Shown: positions 34,329-43,608, counted from the first letter of the stretch. The stretch is DNA of 64,000 nt from Maribellus sp. CM-23 (GCF_021354595.1 NZ_JADWYJ010000001.1:1403446-1467445), one strand, 5' to 3'. The notes: generated from the sequence alone by a model not told the origin. Numbers and translations are program-made.

Positions 34329-36278
34329 ATGCATAAACTAACCATGATTCTACTTCTGATGCTTATCGTGTCAGGAGTTTCAGCCAAAGATTATGCGGTT
34401 TCTTCGCCGTCGGGGAAACTGGCCGTAAAAGTGACCGTAAATGAACAGGTTTCATACACTGTTCTTTTAAACGGAAAGGAAATTGTTGCTCCCTCGCCCA
34501 TATCGATGGAAATTTCGGACGGAACTGTTTGGGGCGCCCAAGCAAAAGTAAAAAAGGCAAAAACCACCTCTGTTTCGCAGGAGTTGAGGCCTGCGGTAAA
34601 AGTTAAACGCACCGTTATTAAAGATGAATACAACCTGCTGACGCTTACTTTTAGTGGTTATTCGCTCGAATTCAGGGCTTACGACGAAGGCGCGGCTTAC
34701 CGTTGGGTTTCGGCCACAAAGGGCGACTACCAGGTAATGTCGGAGCAGGTAACCTTTGCTTTCCCGGCCGACCACAACATCTGGTTTCCGGAAGAAGAAA
34801 GCCTGATGTCGCACCAGGAACGCGCATACCTGAAAGAAAAACTTTCGAATATCGGAAGCGAACGTTTTGGCTCTACCGGGATGCTGGTAGATTGCGGCAA
34901 CGGTGTTAAAACCTATATTTCGGAATCGGGACTGATGGATTACCCGGGCATGTGGCTGCGCGGTTGCGACGAGAATAAAAATGCACTGAAAGGCAAATTT
35001 GCCGGTGTGGTGCTGGAAGAGAAAAAGGAAAACGACCGCGATGTACGCCCGGTGAAATATGCCGACTACATTGCCCAATGCAGCGGCCCGCGTGTTTTTC
35101 CGTGGCGCGTGATGCTGATTACCGAAAACGATGCCGCGCTGGTGGAATCGCCCCTTATTTACCAACTGGCCCCGGAGCAGAAAATTGAAAACACCGACTG
35201 GATCAAACCCGGGAAAGTAGCCTGGGACTGGTGGAACGCCAACAACATTTACGGTGTCGATTTTGAATCGGGAGTAAACAACGAAACCTACAAGTATTTC
35301 ATCGACTTTGCCTCGGCAAACGGCCTCGAATACATTATTCTGGATGAAGGATGGTATCATTTAGGTGACGTGCTGGATGTCGTAGATGAGATCGACATTC
35401 AGGAACTAGTGGATTACGGCAAGGCAAAAAATGTGGAGATAATCCTGTGGGTGGTATGGAAAACACTGGATGAAAAACTTGTTGAAGCCCTCGATCAGTT
35501 TCAGAAATGGGGTGTAAAAGGAATCAAAATAGATTTTATGCAGCGCGACGACCAGTGGATGGTTAATTTCTACGAGAAAATTGCCATGGAATGCGCCAAA
35601 CGGCAGCTGCTGGTCGACTACCACGGGGCTTACAAACCCAGCGGCCTCGACCGCGCTTACCCGAACGTTGTTTCTTACGAAGGCGTAAAAGGGCTTGAAA
35701 ACGCCAAGTGGTCGAACCTTCCCGATCCGGAACACGATGTTACGCTGCCCTTTATCCGCATGGTAGCAGGCCCTATGGATTACACGCCGGGTGCGATGAT
35801 CAACAAAACAAAGCAAAACTTCCACTTTGTTTTTACCGAACCCATGAGCCAGGGCACCCGTTGCCACCAGCTGGGCATGTACGTAGTGTATGAAAGTCCG
35901 CTGCAGATGCTGGCCGACAACCCATCGAACTACTACCGCGAGCCCGGATGCATGGAATTTCTTTCGGTCGTTCCGTCGGTGTGGGACGATACCAAAGTTC
36001 TGGAGGCCAAAGTAAGCGATTACATTGCCGTTGCCCGCCGTTCGGGCGATAGCTGGTACGTTGGCGCCATGACCGACTGGGATCCGCGCACGCTGGAGCT
36101 GAAACTCGATTTCCTGGGTGAAGGCACTTACACCATGAAAGTTTGGAAAGACGGCGTAAACGCTACCAAACATGCGGCCGATTTCGCACAGGAAACCGTG
36201 GAAGTAACTTCCGGTTCAGCAGTAAAAGTAAATATGGCTCCCGGTGGAGGCTGGGTAGCTATCATTGAAAAGAAATAG
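34329..36278 (+). CDS. Glycoside hydrolase family 97 enzyme
   Basis: The protein (649 residues from ATG 34329) has a signal peptide (MILLLMLIVSGVSA). It shows the three-part GH97 layout: N-terminal beta domain (SPSGKLAVKVTVNEQVSYTV), central (beta/alpha)8 barrel, and C-terminal beta domain. In the barrel GIKIDFMQRDD supplies an Asp where retaining GH97 alpha-galactosidases have their nucleophile, while the inverting SusB type would use Glu. VSYEGVKGLENAKW and MDYTPGAM are also typical. It probably releases terminal alpha-linked sugars in the periplasm. A start at 34281 would precede the signal peptide and is rejected. A strong terminator follows. Confidence 0.95.
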   Translation: MHKLTMILLLMLIVSGVSAKDYAVSSPSGKLAVKVTVNEQVSYTVLLNGKEIVAPSPISMEISDGTVWGAQAKVKKAKTTSVSQELRPAVKVKRTVIKDEYNLLTLTFSGYSLEFRAYDEGAAYRWVSATKGDYQVMSEQVTFAFPADHNIWFPEEESLMSHQERAYLKEKLSNIGSERFGSTGMLVDCGNGVKTYISESGLMDYPGMWLRGCDENKNALKGKFAGVVLEEKKENDRDVRPVKYADYIAQCSGPRVFPWRVMLITENDAALVESPLIYQLAPEQKIENTDWIKPGKVAWDWWNANNIYGVDFESGVNNETYKYFIDFASANGLEYIILDEGWYHLGDVLDVVDEIDIQELVDYGKAKNVEIILWVVWKTLDEKLVEALDQFQKWGVKGIKIDFMQRDDQWMVNFYEKIAMECAKRQLLVDYHGAYKPSGLDRAYPNVVSYEGVKGLENAKWSNLPDPEHDVTLPFIRMVAGPMDYTPGAMINKTKQNFHFVFTEPMSQGTRCHQLGMYVVYESPLQMLADNPSNYYREPGCMEFLSVVPSVWDDTKVLEAKVSDYIAVARRSGDSWYVGAMTDWDPRTLELKLDFLGEGTYTMKVWKDGVNATKHAADFAQETVEVTSGSAVKVNMAPGGGWVAIIEKK

Positions 36279-36313
36279 CGAAAAGCGAAGAGCAAGGAGC
36301 TAAGAGCAAGGAA

Positions 36314-36358
36314 GATGGCATCCGTGAGCGACAACTCAGATACGGATGCCATCTTTTT
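36314..36358 (+). terminator. Strong terminator after the GH97 gene
   Basis: A 12-bp perfect stem (36314-36325 with 36342-36353) closed by a 16-nt loop is followed by TTTTTAT. Confidence 0.9.
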
Positions 36359-36454
36359 ATGTCCAAATATTTTGAAGGCAAACTCAACAAGAATAATCCC
36401 CCTCGTTTGTAGCCAGGAAGAGCGCCGGCACTTCTTATAAACGACAATGCCAGC

Positions 36455-36655
36455 GGTGCGCTGCACCTTGGTTTGTGTTTTCCTGTTTAACTACAAATAT
36501 TCCCGGTGCGCTGCACCACTTCTTGTGATGGGCTATTCAGACTACAAATATTTTTAGGAGTAGCGCACCTTTCAATGAATGAGATTTCTTTAGCAGCAGC
36601 GCTGCGCAATATGTATAGATCGAAATTATTGTGGCAAATGAAGGTGCAGCGCACC
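36455..36655. repeat. REP-like cluster of GGTGCGCTGCACC palindromes
   Basis: GGTGCGCTGCACC occurs at 36455-36467 and 36505-36517, and its reverse complement at 36643-36655. A decayed copy (TAGCGCACC) is at 36561-36569. ACTACAAATATT precedes the second copy (36490-36501) and the decayed copy (36541-36552). Each 13-mer can form a 5-bp hairpin. The layout resembles REP/BIME elements. No RAYT-type transposase gene is in the window. Confidence 0.7.
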
Positions 36656-36658
36656 GAA

Positions 36659-37381
36659 ACATAATTCATCAAAAAAACAGAACAGCACTCTGTAGTAGGG
36701 GTGTCTTTTTTCGGTGAAAGTAAGTTTTAAAAAATATCCTATTCTCAACTTTGAATGTAAAATATTCAACAAAATGCAGAAAATTGAAAACCGGGAATTC
36801 TACATTGAATATTATTCCCTAAGCCCTCACCTCCTTTCTGCGGCATATTTTCAGAGCGCTCTGACCAAGAGTTTCTCAGCTGCGACATAGCTGCTGAGCC
36901 GCCGGATAATACGTTTCACTACAGAAAAACGATTTCAGAGCCGCCGGATATTACTTCTCCCAACTGCGAGACGTTTTCAGAGCCGCCGGATTTCATTTCT
37001 CTCAACTGCGACATCATTTCAGAGTCGCCGGATAATATGTTTCACCATAGAAAAATGATTTCCGGGCCGCCGGATATTACTTCTCCAAACTGCGACACAT
37101 TTTCAGAGCTGCCGGATTTCATTTCTCTCAGCTGCGGCATCATTTCAGAGCCGCCGGACAATACGTTTCACTACAGAAAAATGATTTCCGGGCCGCCGGA
37201 TATTACTTCTCCAAACTGCGAGACGTTTTCCGGGCCGCCGGATTTGACTACTCTCAACTGCGGCGAACACTATGTATCAACACCTTAGGCATTTCAAACA
37301 AATCACCGGGTAGCTGCATTTTCAAGCCTGCAGCCACCCGGTGAAATCCATACAACCGGAGATTACTAAGATCTCGTCGTA
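36659..37381. other. Remainder of the 1.1-kb GH97-M56 gap
   Basis: Apart from array B the gap holds a short AT-rich stretch (36660-36840) and 37271-37381 with a hairpin-like GGTAGCTGC...GCAGCCACC pair (37309-37339). I see no gene. Confidence 0.5.
36843..37270. repeat. Array B: 42-bp units (2 x 21) with 126-bp super-repeat
   Basis: The core GAG/GGG followed by CCGCCGGA (small variants) starts at 36896, 36938, 36980, 37022, 37064, 37106, 37148, 37190 and 37232, exactly 42 bp apart nine times. Every third unit is most alike (126-bp higher-order period, for example TTTCACTACAGAAAAA at 36914 and 37166). Each 42-bp unit splits into two 21-bp halves, both beginning near TTTC. It fills the convergent gap between GH97 and the M56 gene. 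The plus-strand frame stays open for about 480 bp but the first ATG is only at 37037. No indels occur between counted cores. Confidence 0.9.
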
Positions 37382-40057
37382 TTACTGTAACCTAAATTTT
37401 ACATTCATTATTACATTTCTCCCAATCAATTCCGGAATATCAATCGCAGGCATTAACGAAACCACCCGCTTTGCTTCCTTTTTCAGGGCTTTGTTTAAGA
37501 CATCGGATTCCCCCTCTTTTGGCGATTGGGGTCCATAGCCCGTAACAACCACCTCGTCGAGCATAACAGCATCCTCGGGCTTTTCATCCAGAAATGCAAT
37601 ACTCCCCTTTGCATCCACATGAACAAATACATTCACATCTCCGGTATGATTGCACTCCCGGGGAGCAGCCGGATATTTGATTTTTTGGGCAATAAATCTC
37701 CGCATTTCCAACATCGATTTGATTTTATACGACTTTGTCTGAATAATTATTACGCCATCTTTCGCTGCGTCGCCATAAAGCTCTGTTGCTGACTCATCTT
37801 TCAGGACAGAAATGGCAAAAATATCGCCGGGCGAAATATCATTCATTTCTCCTTTGTATTCTTTCCCGTCAAGAATTATGAGGGGAGACTTTCCATTAAA
37901 AGATTCCTGTGCTTTTACCGGTACAATGGATACTGCCGGTTCACTGTCTTTGGCATTCTGCTTAGCGGCGCTTTTCGCCGCCGACTTGGTGGTAATAATT
38001 ATCAGCCCGTTCTTTCCTCCTTCCGGTCCATAAAGAGCTGTAGCTGATGCCCCTTTCAAAATATCTATTCTTTCAATATTATTTTCATCGATTGATTTGA
38101 CATCCTGTGTCAGCTTGCCATCTATAATATACAAAGGATTACCAGTTTTCAAATTCTCTTTGGTCGTTATCAAAATGGCCCCGTCTTTCCCTTTTTCGCC
38201 AAACAAATTGGTGGCAGCTTCTCCTTTCAACACCTCCACCGATTCAACTTTCTCGCTATCAATCTCCGATAAGTCACCTTCAAATTTTTTATCGTCAACA
38301 TATACAAGCGATTTCTTTAATGCCAAAGCCGACTTGGTAGAAATAAGAACCACCCCGTTTTTGGCTTTTTCGCCATAAATTGCCTTTGTTGTTGCATCCT
38401 TTAACACTGAAATACTTTCAATATCACTGGCATTTAAGGCGTTAATATCTTTGTATTCTTTGCCATCCACGATAAACAGTGGCGCATTCTTACCCGTAGC
38501 CGTTATTTTTAAGTCTTCAGCAGAGCTTGGCTTTAAAGTAACCGAACCATCTTTTGAAAGGGTTCCATTGAAATCGCCGTAAATTTTCATGCCTGATGTT
38601 TGAGTCGCATCACCGGAATTGGGCTTTACTTGTTCAGACTTCCCCGTTCCTTTTACTTTACTATCCTCGTTTTCTTTTGAGGCCGAAAGTTTTACATCAA
38701 TCGTTGACTGCTTGTTTACCTTCACCTCTTTCTGATCAAAGCCAACCATCATAAAAACAAGCGTTGCGGCATCGTCTTCGAGTTTCAGTTCGTAATTACC
38801 TTCCATGTCAGTAACGGTACCAACCGTGGCTCCTTTTACAAAAACAGCAGTCCCGGGCAAAGCCTTTCCGGCTTCATCGGTAATTTTGCCTTTTACCTGA
38901 AATACTTCCTGTGCCGCTTTTGAGGCCGAAAGTTTTACATCGATCGTAGATTGCTTGTTGATTTCTACCTCTTTCTGATCAAAGCCTACCATCATAAAAA
39001 CAAGCGTTGCGGCATCGTCTTCGAGTTTCAGTTGGTAATTACCTTCCATGTCAGTAACGGTACCAATGGTGGTTCCTTTTACAAAAACGGCCGTTCCCGG
39101 CAATGCCTTTCCGGCTTCGTCGGTAATTTTTCCGGTGATTGTTTTTGCCGGTGTTGCAACAACTTCAGCAGTGCTACTTTCGATAAACTCTGTCTTAACT
39201 TCCTTGTTTGAAAGCCCCATGATAAGAATGGCCAGTAAAGGCAGAACAACCAGCTGTTTGAGCAGCGAGTACTTGTTTTCTGATTTTTGTTTCATCATAA
39301 TAATTCGGTTTTTAAGTTGTGATCCGTTTAATGCAGTTAGAAAAGGGGCTACCCCCTTTTTGTCGGCCAGTCCAACCATTGTCAGCTGGTAGGCCTCCGG
39401 GTTATGGCTTTGGGCAACCTGGTGGTCGGTAAGGTATTCGAGGTTGTTTTTCATGGCATCTTTAATCAGCCACGCAAAAGGGTTGAACCACTGGAACAGG
39501 AAAAGGATTTCGCCCGCCAGTATGTCGAGCGTGTGCCGTTCTTTTACATGAATCCACTCGTGCTGAACGATCATTTCCAGGTTGGGATTCCGGGTGGTTC
39601 TTTCGGAAAGAACAATTTTGTTGAAGAACGAAAACGGGTGTACGTCTTTCGAAGTCACATTCACGATGGTTCCGTAAAATTTCCTGAGTTTGCTGGTGCG
39701 AACAATGCGAAAAGCCTTGTAGTGCCCCAGCAACAGATGGCCCAGAAAGAGCATCGTTCCGGCCAGGTAAATCAGGAACAGTACGCTTGTCCACTCCATT
39801 TCCGGTGCTGCCACCGCCGGAACACTTGCTTCGGGCAAATAGGCGAAACTCTTGGCATAGTTCACTGTTTGGGTTTCGATGTACCGAACCGAAGTAAAGG
39901 TAATCAGCGGAATCAGAAAGCTGATGGCCAGCGAAACCGGCAGATAAATCCGGTTAAACAAAAACTGTTTTTTGTTTTGGAAAAGCGCCAGAAACAAGAG
40001 GTAAAAAGCCCCGGCTGCCAAGCCCGATTTTCCGATGTAGAGCAGAAAGTTTTCCAT
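37382..40057 (-). CDS. BlaR1/MecR1-type M56 metallopeptidase with repeated TonB-plug-like tail
   Basis: This 891-residue membrane sensor-protease begins with TM helices at about 10-27, 37-56 and 92-112. The zinc site HEWIH (166-170) has the downstream acidic ligand region NNLEYLTDHQV, and another TM lies near 265-285. Two almost identical carboxypeptidase-regulatory-like domains follow, each with GKITDEAGKALPGTAVFVKG. Then come four plug-like units, each pairing an xxIDGKxY-type strand with IExIxVLKxxxAxxLYG and GVIIIxTK. The tail ends in a TonB-C-like strand NVIMNVKFRLQ. It overlaps blaI-like gene by 1 bp, so the pair is one operon. The ligand sensed is unknown; classic relatives sense beta-lactams. 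Confidence 0.92.
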   Translation of the reverse strand: MENFLLYIGKSGLAAGAFYLLFLALFQNKKQFLFNRIYLPVSLAISFLIPLITFTSVRYIETQTVNYAKSFAYLPEASVPAVAAPEMEWTSVLFLIYLAGTMLFLGHLLLGHYKAFRIVRTSKLRKFYGTIVNVTSKDVHPFSFFNKIVLSERTTRNPNLEMIVQHEWIHVKERHTLDILAGEILFLFQWFNPFAWLIKDAMKNNLEYLTDHQVAQSHNPEAYQLTMVGLADKKGVAPFLTALNGSQLKNRIIMMKQKSENKYSLLKQLVVLPLLAILIMGLSNKEVKTEFIESSTAEVVATPAKTITGKITDEAGKALPGTAVFVKGTTIGTVTDMEGNYQLKLEDDAATLVFMMVGFDQKEVEINKQSTIDVKLSASKAAQEVFQVKGKITDEAGKALPGTAVFVKGATVGTVTDMEGNYELKLEDDAATLVFMMVGFDQKEVKVNKQSTIDVKLSASKENEDSKVKGTGKSEQVKPNSGDATQTSGMKIYGDFNGTLSKDGSVTLKPSSAEDLKITATGKNAPLFIVDGKEYKDINALNASDIESISVLKDATTKAIYGEKAKNGVVLISTKSALALKKSLVYVDDKKFEGDLSEIDSEKVESVEVLKGEAATNLFGEKGKDGAILITTKENLKTGNPLYIIDGKLTQDVKSIDENNIERIDILKGASATALYGPEGGKNGLIIITTKSAAKSAAKQNAKDSEPAVSIVPVKAQESFNGKSPLIILDGKEYKGEMNDISPGDIFAISVLKDESATELYGDAAKDGVIIIQTKSYKIKSMLEMRRFIAQKIKYPAAPRECNHTGDVNVFVHVDAKGSIAFLDEKPEDAVMLDEVVVTGYGPQSPKEGESDVLNKALKKEAKRVVSLMPAIDIPELIGRNVIMNVKFRLQ
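38674..39160 (-). repeat. Intragenic 243-bp tandem duplication
   Basis: The block around CTTTTGAGGCCGAAAGTT at 38674 recurs at 38917, and GCGTTGCGGC at 38761 recurs at 39004, both 243 bp apart (81 codons). The copies differ at few positions, which points to a fairly recent in-frame duplication of the carboxypeptidase-regulatory-like domain. Confidence 0.85.
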
Positions 40058-40416
40058 TATTTTCCCTCTTTAATCAGTTTAATGAGCTCATCAATCTCCT
40101 GCTCCGACAATCCTTTTTCTTTCACAAAAAACGCCACCGCACTTTTGTAGGAATTATCGAAATAGTCGCTTACCACCTGTTTCATAAACGAGTGGCGGTA
40201 CTCTTCCTTCGACAGCAGAGGAAAATACTGATAGGTATTGCCATACTGCTTGTAGCCGATAACTCCTTTTTCCTGCAACAGGCGCACCAACGACGAAATG
40301 GTGTTGTAATGCGGTTTCGGATCGTCGTATTCTTCAATAATGTCTTTAACAAACGCTTTTTTTAGCTGCCAGAGGATTTTCATTACCTCTTCTTCTTTTC
40401 GGGTGAGTCGTTTCAT
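40057..40416 (-). CDS. BlaI/MecI/CopY-family repressor
   Basis: This 119-residue winged-helix repressor opens with MKRLTRKEEEVMKILWQLKKAFVKDII and has PHYNTISSLVRLLQEKGVI as recognition region. The C-terminal dimerisation half reads SFMKQVVSDYFDNSYKSAVAFF. In this family the partner M56 protease cuts the repressor when its ligand binds. Here the two genes overlap by 1 bp. Three overlapping inverted repeats upstream are likely operators. Confidence 0.95.
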   Translation of the reverse strand: MKRLTRKEEEVMKILWQLKKAFVKDIIEEYDDPKPHYNTISSLVRLLQEKGVIGYKQYGNTYQYFPLLSKEEYRHSFMKQVVSDYFDNSYKSAVAFFVKEKGLSEQEIDELIKLIKEGK

Positions 40417-40509
40417 TGTTCAGACTTTAAGATTTATGCAATGAGCACTGGTACGATCTTCTCAATACTTTGTGCTCAATAGTAAATTTCTAATTCCGAA
40501 CAAACATAT

Positions 40510-40565
40510 AACTGATTTTTCAGTTTCGCAACTATTTTTTCAGTTTTTAAACTGAATTTTCAGTT
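40510..40565. promoter_or_regulatory. Cluster of three inverted repeats, probable BlaI-type operators
   Basis: AACTGATTTTTCAGTT (40510-40525), TTCAGTTTTTAAACTGAA (40539-40556) and AACTGAATTTTCAGTT (40550-40565) are dyads built on the half-site TCAGTT. The last two overlap. They lie 94-149 bp upstream of the repressor start. BlaI-type repressors bind short dyads of this kind and autoregulate. Confidence 0.7.
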
Positions 40566-40688
40566 ATTGTTTTGGAAATGTTTATTCAGTGGGCTAAAAA
40601 AGCCTGATAACCAATGCCATGAATGAAATCCACTTCACACAAAAATGGCTGGTCGGCAAGTGAGCAAAAGCACAGGCCACCGCGCTAT

Positions 40689-40718
40689 AAAAAGAATGCT
40701 GCCCGGTGAGCAGCATTC
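40689..40718 (-). terminator. Terminator of the TonB-type barrel gene
   Basis: GAATGCTGC and GCAGCATTC form a 9-bp stem (40710-40718 with 40694-40702) and five T follow on the minus strand. Confidence 0.85.
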
Positions 40719-40753
40719 CATAAAGTCATGACGTATTATTTTTTAAGCAGGTA

Positions 40754-43210
40754 TCAAAACTCTCCGCCGTCCATATCCATACCTCCTTCTCCCCGGCTGT
40801 TTCGATCTTCTTTAAAATTATTCAACTTGTAACTGAGTGTAAGCATAAACGTTCTTGGCTCGTGTTTCCATTGGCTCCAGCGTTTAAAATCGGCGCCGTA
40901 TGATTCGTTCTCAAATTTACCGGTACCAAAAATATCACGGACATTCAACGTGGCTGTCAGCTTTTTATCCCAGAAATCCTGGCGGTACGAAATATTGGTA
41001 AACACCATTGCTTTTCGTTCTCCCTGCGCCGAAACCGTTTTCCCGTTAAAAAAGCCCTGCAACTGCAACCTCGAATTGTCGCTGATCTTGAAGGTGGTAT
41101 TCATCCGGCTGCTCAGGTTGTTGCTGCTTCGGTCGATCGACTCGCCGTTCAGGTCGCCCGTGATCCGGTAGTGATAAAGCGAAACGCTCGCATTTACCAT
41201 CAACCATTTGGTGAAATTGATGTTTCCGGAGAGCTCGGCACCGGTTGAATAGTCTTTATCAAAGTTGTCGGTGTTCAGGTAGTAGATCCCGTCTTCACCC
41301 AGGGTTTCAACGCGGTCGATTTTGTTGTTGGTAATGCGGTGAAAAGCATCCAGCGAAACATACGACCTGCTGAAGCGGTATATGGCTCCCAATTCGTAAG
41401 AATTGGTGTATTCCGGCTTCAGATCGGGGTTCCCAAACCTAATCGTATAACGGTTGTAATAATTCGGAGTGGGGTCGAGGTCGCGCCCACGTGGCCGGTT
41501 GATCCGCCTGCTGTAGCTCGACATCAACTCAATATTATCTTCCAACTGGTAAGAAAAATGCACCGTTGGAAACAAGTCGAAACGGTTTAACTGCGACGGC
41601 GCTTCGGCATTTGTATTTTTTGTTTCGCGGTGGGTCAGTTCTCCCCTCAGTCCGGCCATGTACTGAAAATCGGCCAGTTTGTTACTGAATGTTGTATACA
41701 CCGCATGAATGTTGCGTGTAAAATCAGTTTCACTGGAGAAATCTTCGTTGATGATCCAGCTGTCGGTACTCTGATCGTAATCGCGAAAAGCCAGGTCTTC
41801 CACATCACTTTCCAGGCGGCTCAGCAATCCCGCTTCCAGCTTTCCATCCTTGCTGAAGGGATACGCATAATCGAGCTTAAAGCGAAATTCGCGTTCCTTT
41901 TCGTTCTCAAGGGTCGAAATTCGTTCGATATAATCCGGCGTTCGGTTAAAATTTTCGTCGGCCAGCAGCTCTCCTTCTATCTCGTTGTCAGAACCTTTCT
42001 CGCGCGAGTAAAAGGCCATTGCATCCAGCTGATGCCCTTCGTTGTTAAACTTGTGCTGAAAGCTAAGCGTTCCGCTGTAAAATTTGTTATCGCGTTTGGA
42101 TTCTTCCTCGCTGATGGAGAACAGCTCATCGCTTGCCGGAACTGAATATTCATGGGTTCTTCCGCCACCCGTACTTTTGTTATCAGAACGGCCCAACTCT
42201 CCGGAAAGCGACAAGGTTGATTTATCGGTTACAAACCAGTCGATCCCCGATTTTAGGTTCTTCCCCTGTCGGTTAAAGTTCCGGTCGCCGTCAATTTTTA
42301 TGTACGAAGTGGTATCGCCTGAATATGTTTCACTAAGCGAATGCGCCCCTCCTTTGAAGGTATCATCGCGCCAGTCGACACCACCAAAAAAGTTGAATTT
42401 TTCGGTACGGTAGTTCAGCGTTACATCTCCCCGGTATTTGTCGTTCGAACCAATGGTTGCGTTTACAATCCCGCTTAATCCGTTTAGCGAGTTCTTTTTC
42501 ATCACCAGGTTAATGATCCCCGTTGTTCCGTCGGGCTCGTATTTGGCCGAAGGATTGGTAATGATTTCAATGTTCTCGATGGCTGACGCAGGAATCTGGC
42601 GCAAGGCATCGCTCCCGCTTAAAACACTGGGGCGCCCGTCAATCAATACGGTAAAGTTGGAAGACCCGCGCAGGGAGACATTTCCTTCGAGATCAACCTG
42701 AACCGAGGGTGTGTTTTCGAGTACCTCCACGGCTGTTCCTCCAATTGCACTCATCACCTGGCTTACATTCACAACCTTTTTATCGAGCTTGAACTCAACC
42801 TGAGCCTTGTCGGCCACTACATTCACTCCTTCCAGTTCCACGGAAGAATTACTTAGTCTGATTTTTCCGGAGTTAAAAGTTGGGTTATCGCGGTTTATAA
42901 CAATATCTTCGATCACCGATTTTTCAAAACCGATAAAATTGGCTTCCAGGTAATATTCCCCCATGTGCAGGCCGGATATTTCAAATTCGCCCTTGCCATC
43001 GGTAATTCCACCCGATACCAGCGACGAACTGGAGGCATTGTAAACCGCCACATTGGCAAATTCCATCGGCTGACCCGAGTTCTTTTCCACAATAATCCCT
43101 TTAATCCTTCCCGACTTGTCGTCATCCACATTTGTGAGCGTATTAGAATACGCATTGGAATAAAAAATACAGATGGAGAACAACAAAAAAATTCCTAGCA
43201 GTCTTTTCAT
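40754..43210 (-). CDS. TonB-dependent receptor-like outer-membrane barrel (OMP_b-brl_3 type)
   Basis: This 818-residue protein has a signal peptide (LLGIFLLFSICIFYSNAYS). An N-terminal carboxypeptidase-regulatory-like domain follows (GRIKGIIVEKNSGQPMEFANV, about residues 34-125). A plug domain then reads VEVLENTPSVQVDLEGNVSLRGSSNFTVLIDGRPSVL (residues about 161-197). A 22-strand-type barrel completes the protein, with TLNVRDIFGTGKFE near the C-terminus. The barrel belongs to the OMP_b-brl_3 class, often linked to metal or peptide uptake and to secretion. It has no SusD partner, so a carbohydrate role is not implied. It has its own terminator. Confidence 0.93.
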   Translation of the reverse strand: MKRLLGIFLLFSICIFYSNAYSNTLTNVDDDKSGRIKGIIVEKNSGQPMEFANVAVYNASSSSLVSGGITDGKGEFEISGLHMGEYYLEANFIGFEKSVIEDIVINRDNPTFNSGKIRLSNSSVELEGVNVVADKAQVEFKLDKKVVNVSQVMSAIGGTAVEVLENTPSVQVDLEGNVSLRGSSNFTVLIDGRPSVLSGSDALRQIPASAIENIEIITNPSAKYEPDGTTGIINLVMKKNSLNGLSGIVNATIGSNDKYRGDVTLNYRTEKFNFFGGVDWRDDTFKGGAHSLSETYSGDTTSYIKIDGDRNFNRQGKNLKSGIDWFVTDKSTLSLSGELGRSDNKSTGGGRTHEYSVPASDELFSISEEESKRDNKFYSGTLSFQHKFNNEGHQLDAMAFYSREKGSDNEIEGELLADENFNRTPDYIERISTLENEKEREFRFKLDYAYPFSKDGKLEAGLLSRLESDVEDLAFRDYDQSTDSWIINEDFSSETDFTRNIHAVYTTFSNKLADFQYMAGLRGELTHRETKNTNAEAPSQLNRFDLFPTVHFSYQLEDNIELMSSYSRRINRPRGRDLDPTPNYYNRYTIRFGNPDLKPEYTNSYELGAIYRFSRSYVSLDAFHRITNNKIDRVETLGEDGIYYLNTDNFDKDYSTGAELSGNINFTKWLMVNASVSLYHYRITGDLNGESIDRSSNNLSSRMNTTFKISDNSRLQLQGFFNGKTVSAQGERKAMVFTNISYRQDFWDKKLTATLNVRDIFGTGKFENESYGADFKRWSQWKHEPRTFMLTLSYKLNNFKEDRNSRGEGGMDMDGGEF

Positions 43211-43608
43211 TTCTGAATTCTGTTTTCTGATTGTTTAATTAATTGAACTACAAATAAGACAACTTTGTCTGATGTAGGTTTAAAACGTGGTTTGTTAATG
43301 AAGTGTTAAAGACTTTCTGCAAGAACAAACGCACTGTTTTTGACACCCTTTCGGAATGTGCTTTTAAAATGGCTCTGCATACCCACGATCATCCACATTG
43401 CCAACACGATAAATTACGTATCAACATAGCAGCCCAACGATAAATGGCAATCTCTCTCATAGCTACAGAACAGGAATGGCAGGCATTTGAGGTGAACTTC
43501 CGGGTAAAAAACGCGAATTTGAAATATTCCAAAGAAATTAAAACCGGTAATCTATTTTATATTATCATTGCTTAACTTAATTTTGAAACACTTCCTTCGA
43601 AAAGATAA
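43211..43608. other. Divergent intergenic region
   Basis: These 398 bp separate the TonB-type barrel and the CD225 gene. AGACAACTTTGTCT (43257-43270) is a 6-bp inverted repeat with a 2-bp centre just upstream of the barrel gene and could be an operator. The right end holds the CD225 -7 box. Otherwise I see nothing. Confidence 0.5.
43578..43585 (+). promoter_or_regulatory. -7 promoter element of the CD225 gene
   Basis: TAATTTTG is a perfect TAnnTTTG box, 23 bp before the ATG at 43609. The -33 box is weak (TTTTA about 20 bp upstream). Confidence 0.5.

Larger units (their letters stand above)
40417..40753. other. Intergenic region upstream of the repressor operon
   Basis: These 337 bp hold the operator cluster and the terminator of the downstream TonB-type gene. 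I see no further gene. Confidence 0.6.

Noticed and set aside
34467..36173. Long antisense frames opposite the GH97 gene
   Set aside because: The forward frame is a complete GH97 enzyme with signal peptide. The antisense frames have no recognisable domains.
37037..37288. 83-codon frame in array B as a gene
   Set aside because: The first ATG lies in the middle of the array while the open frame and repeats extend about 200 bp upstream, so the frame is a by-product of the 42-bp period.
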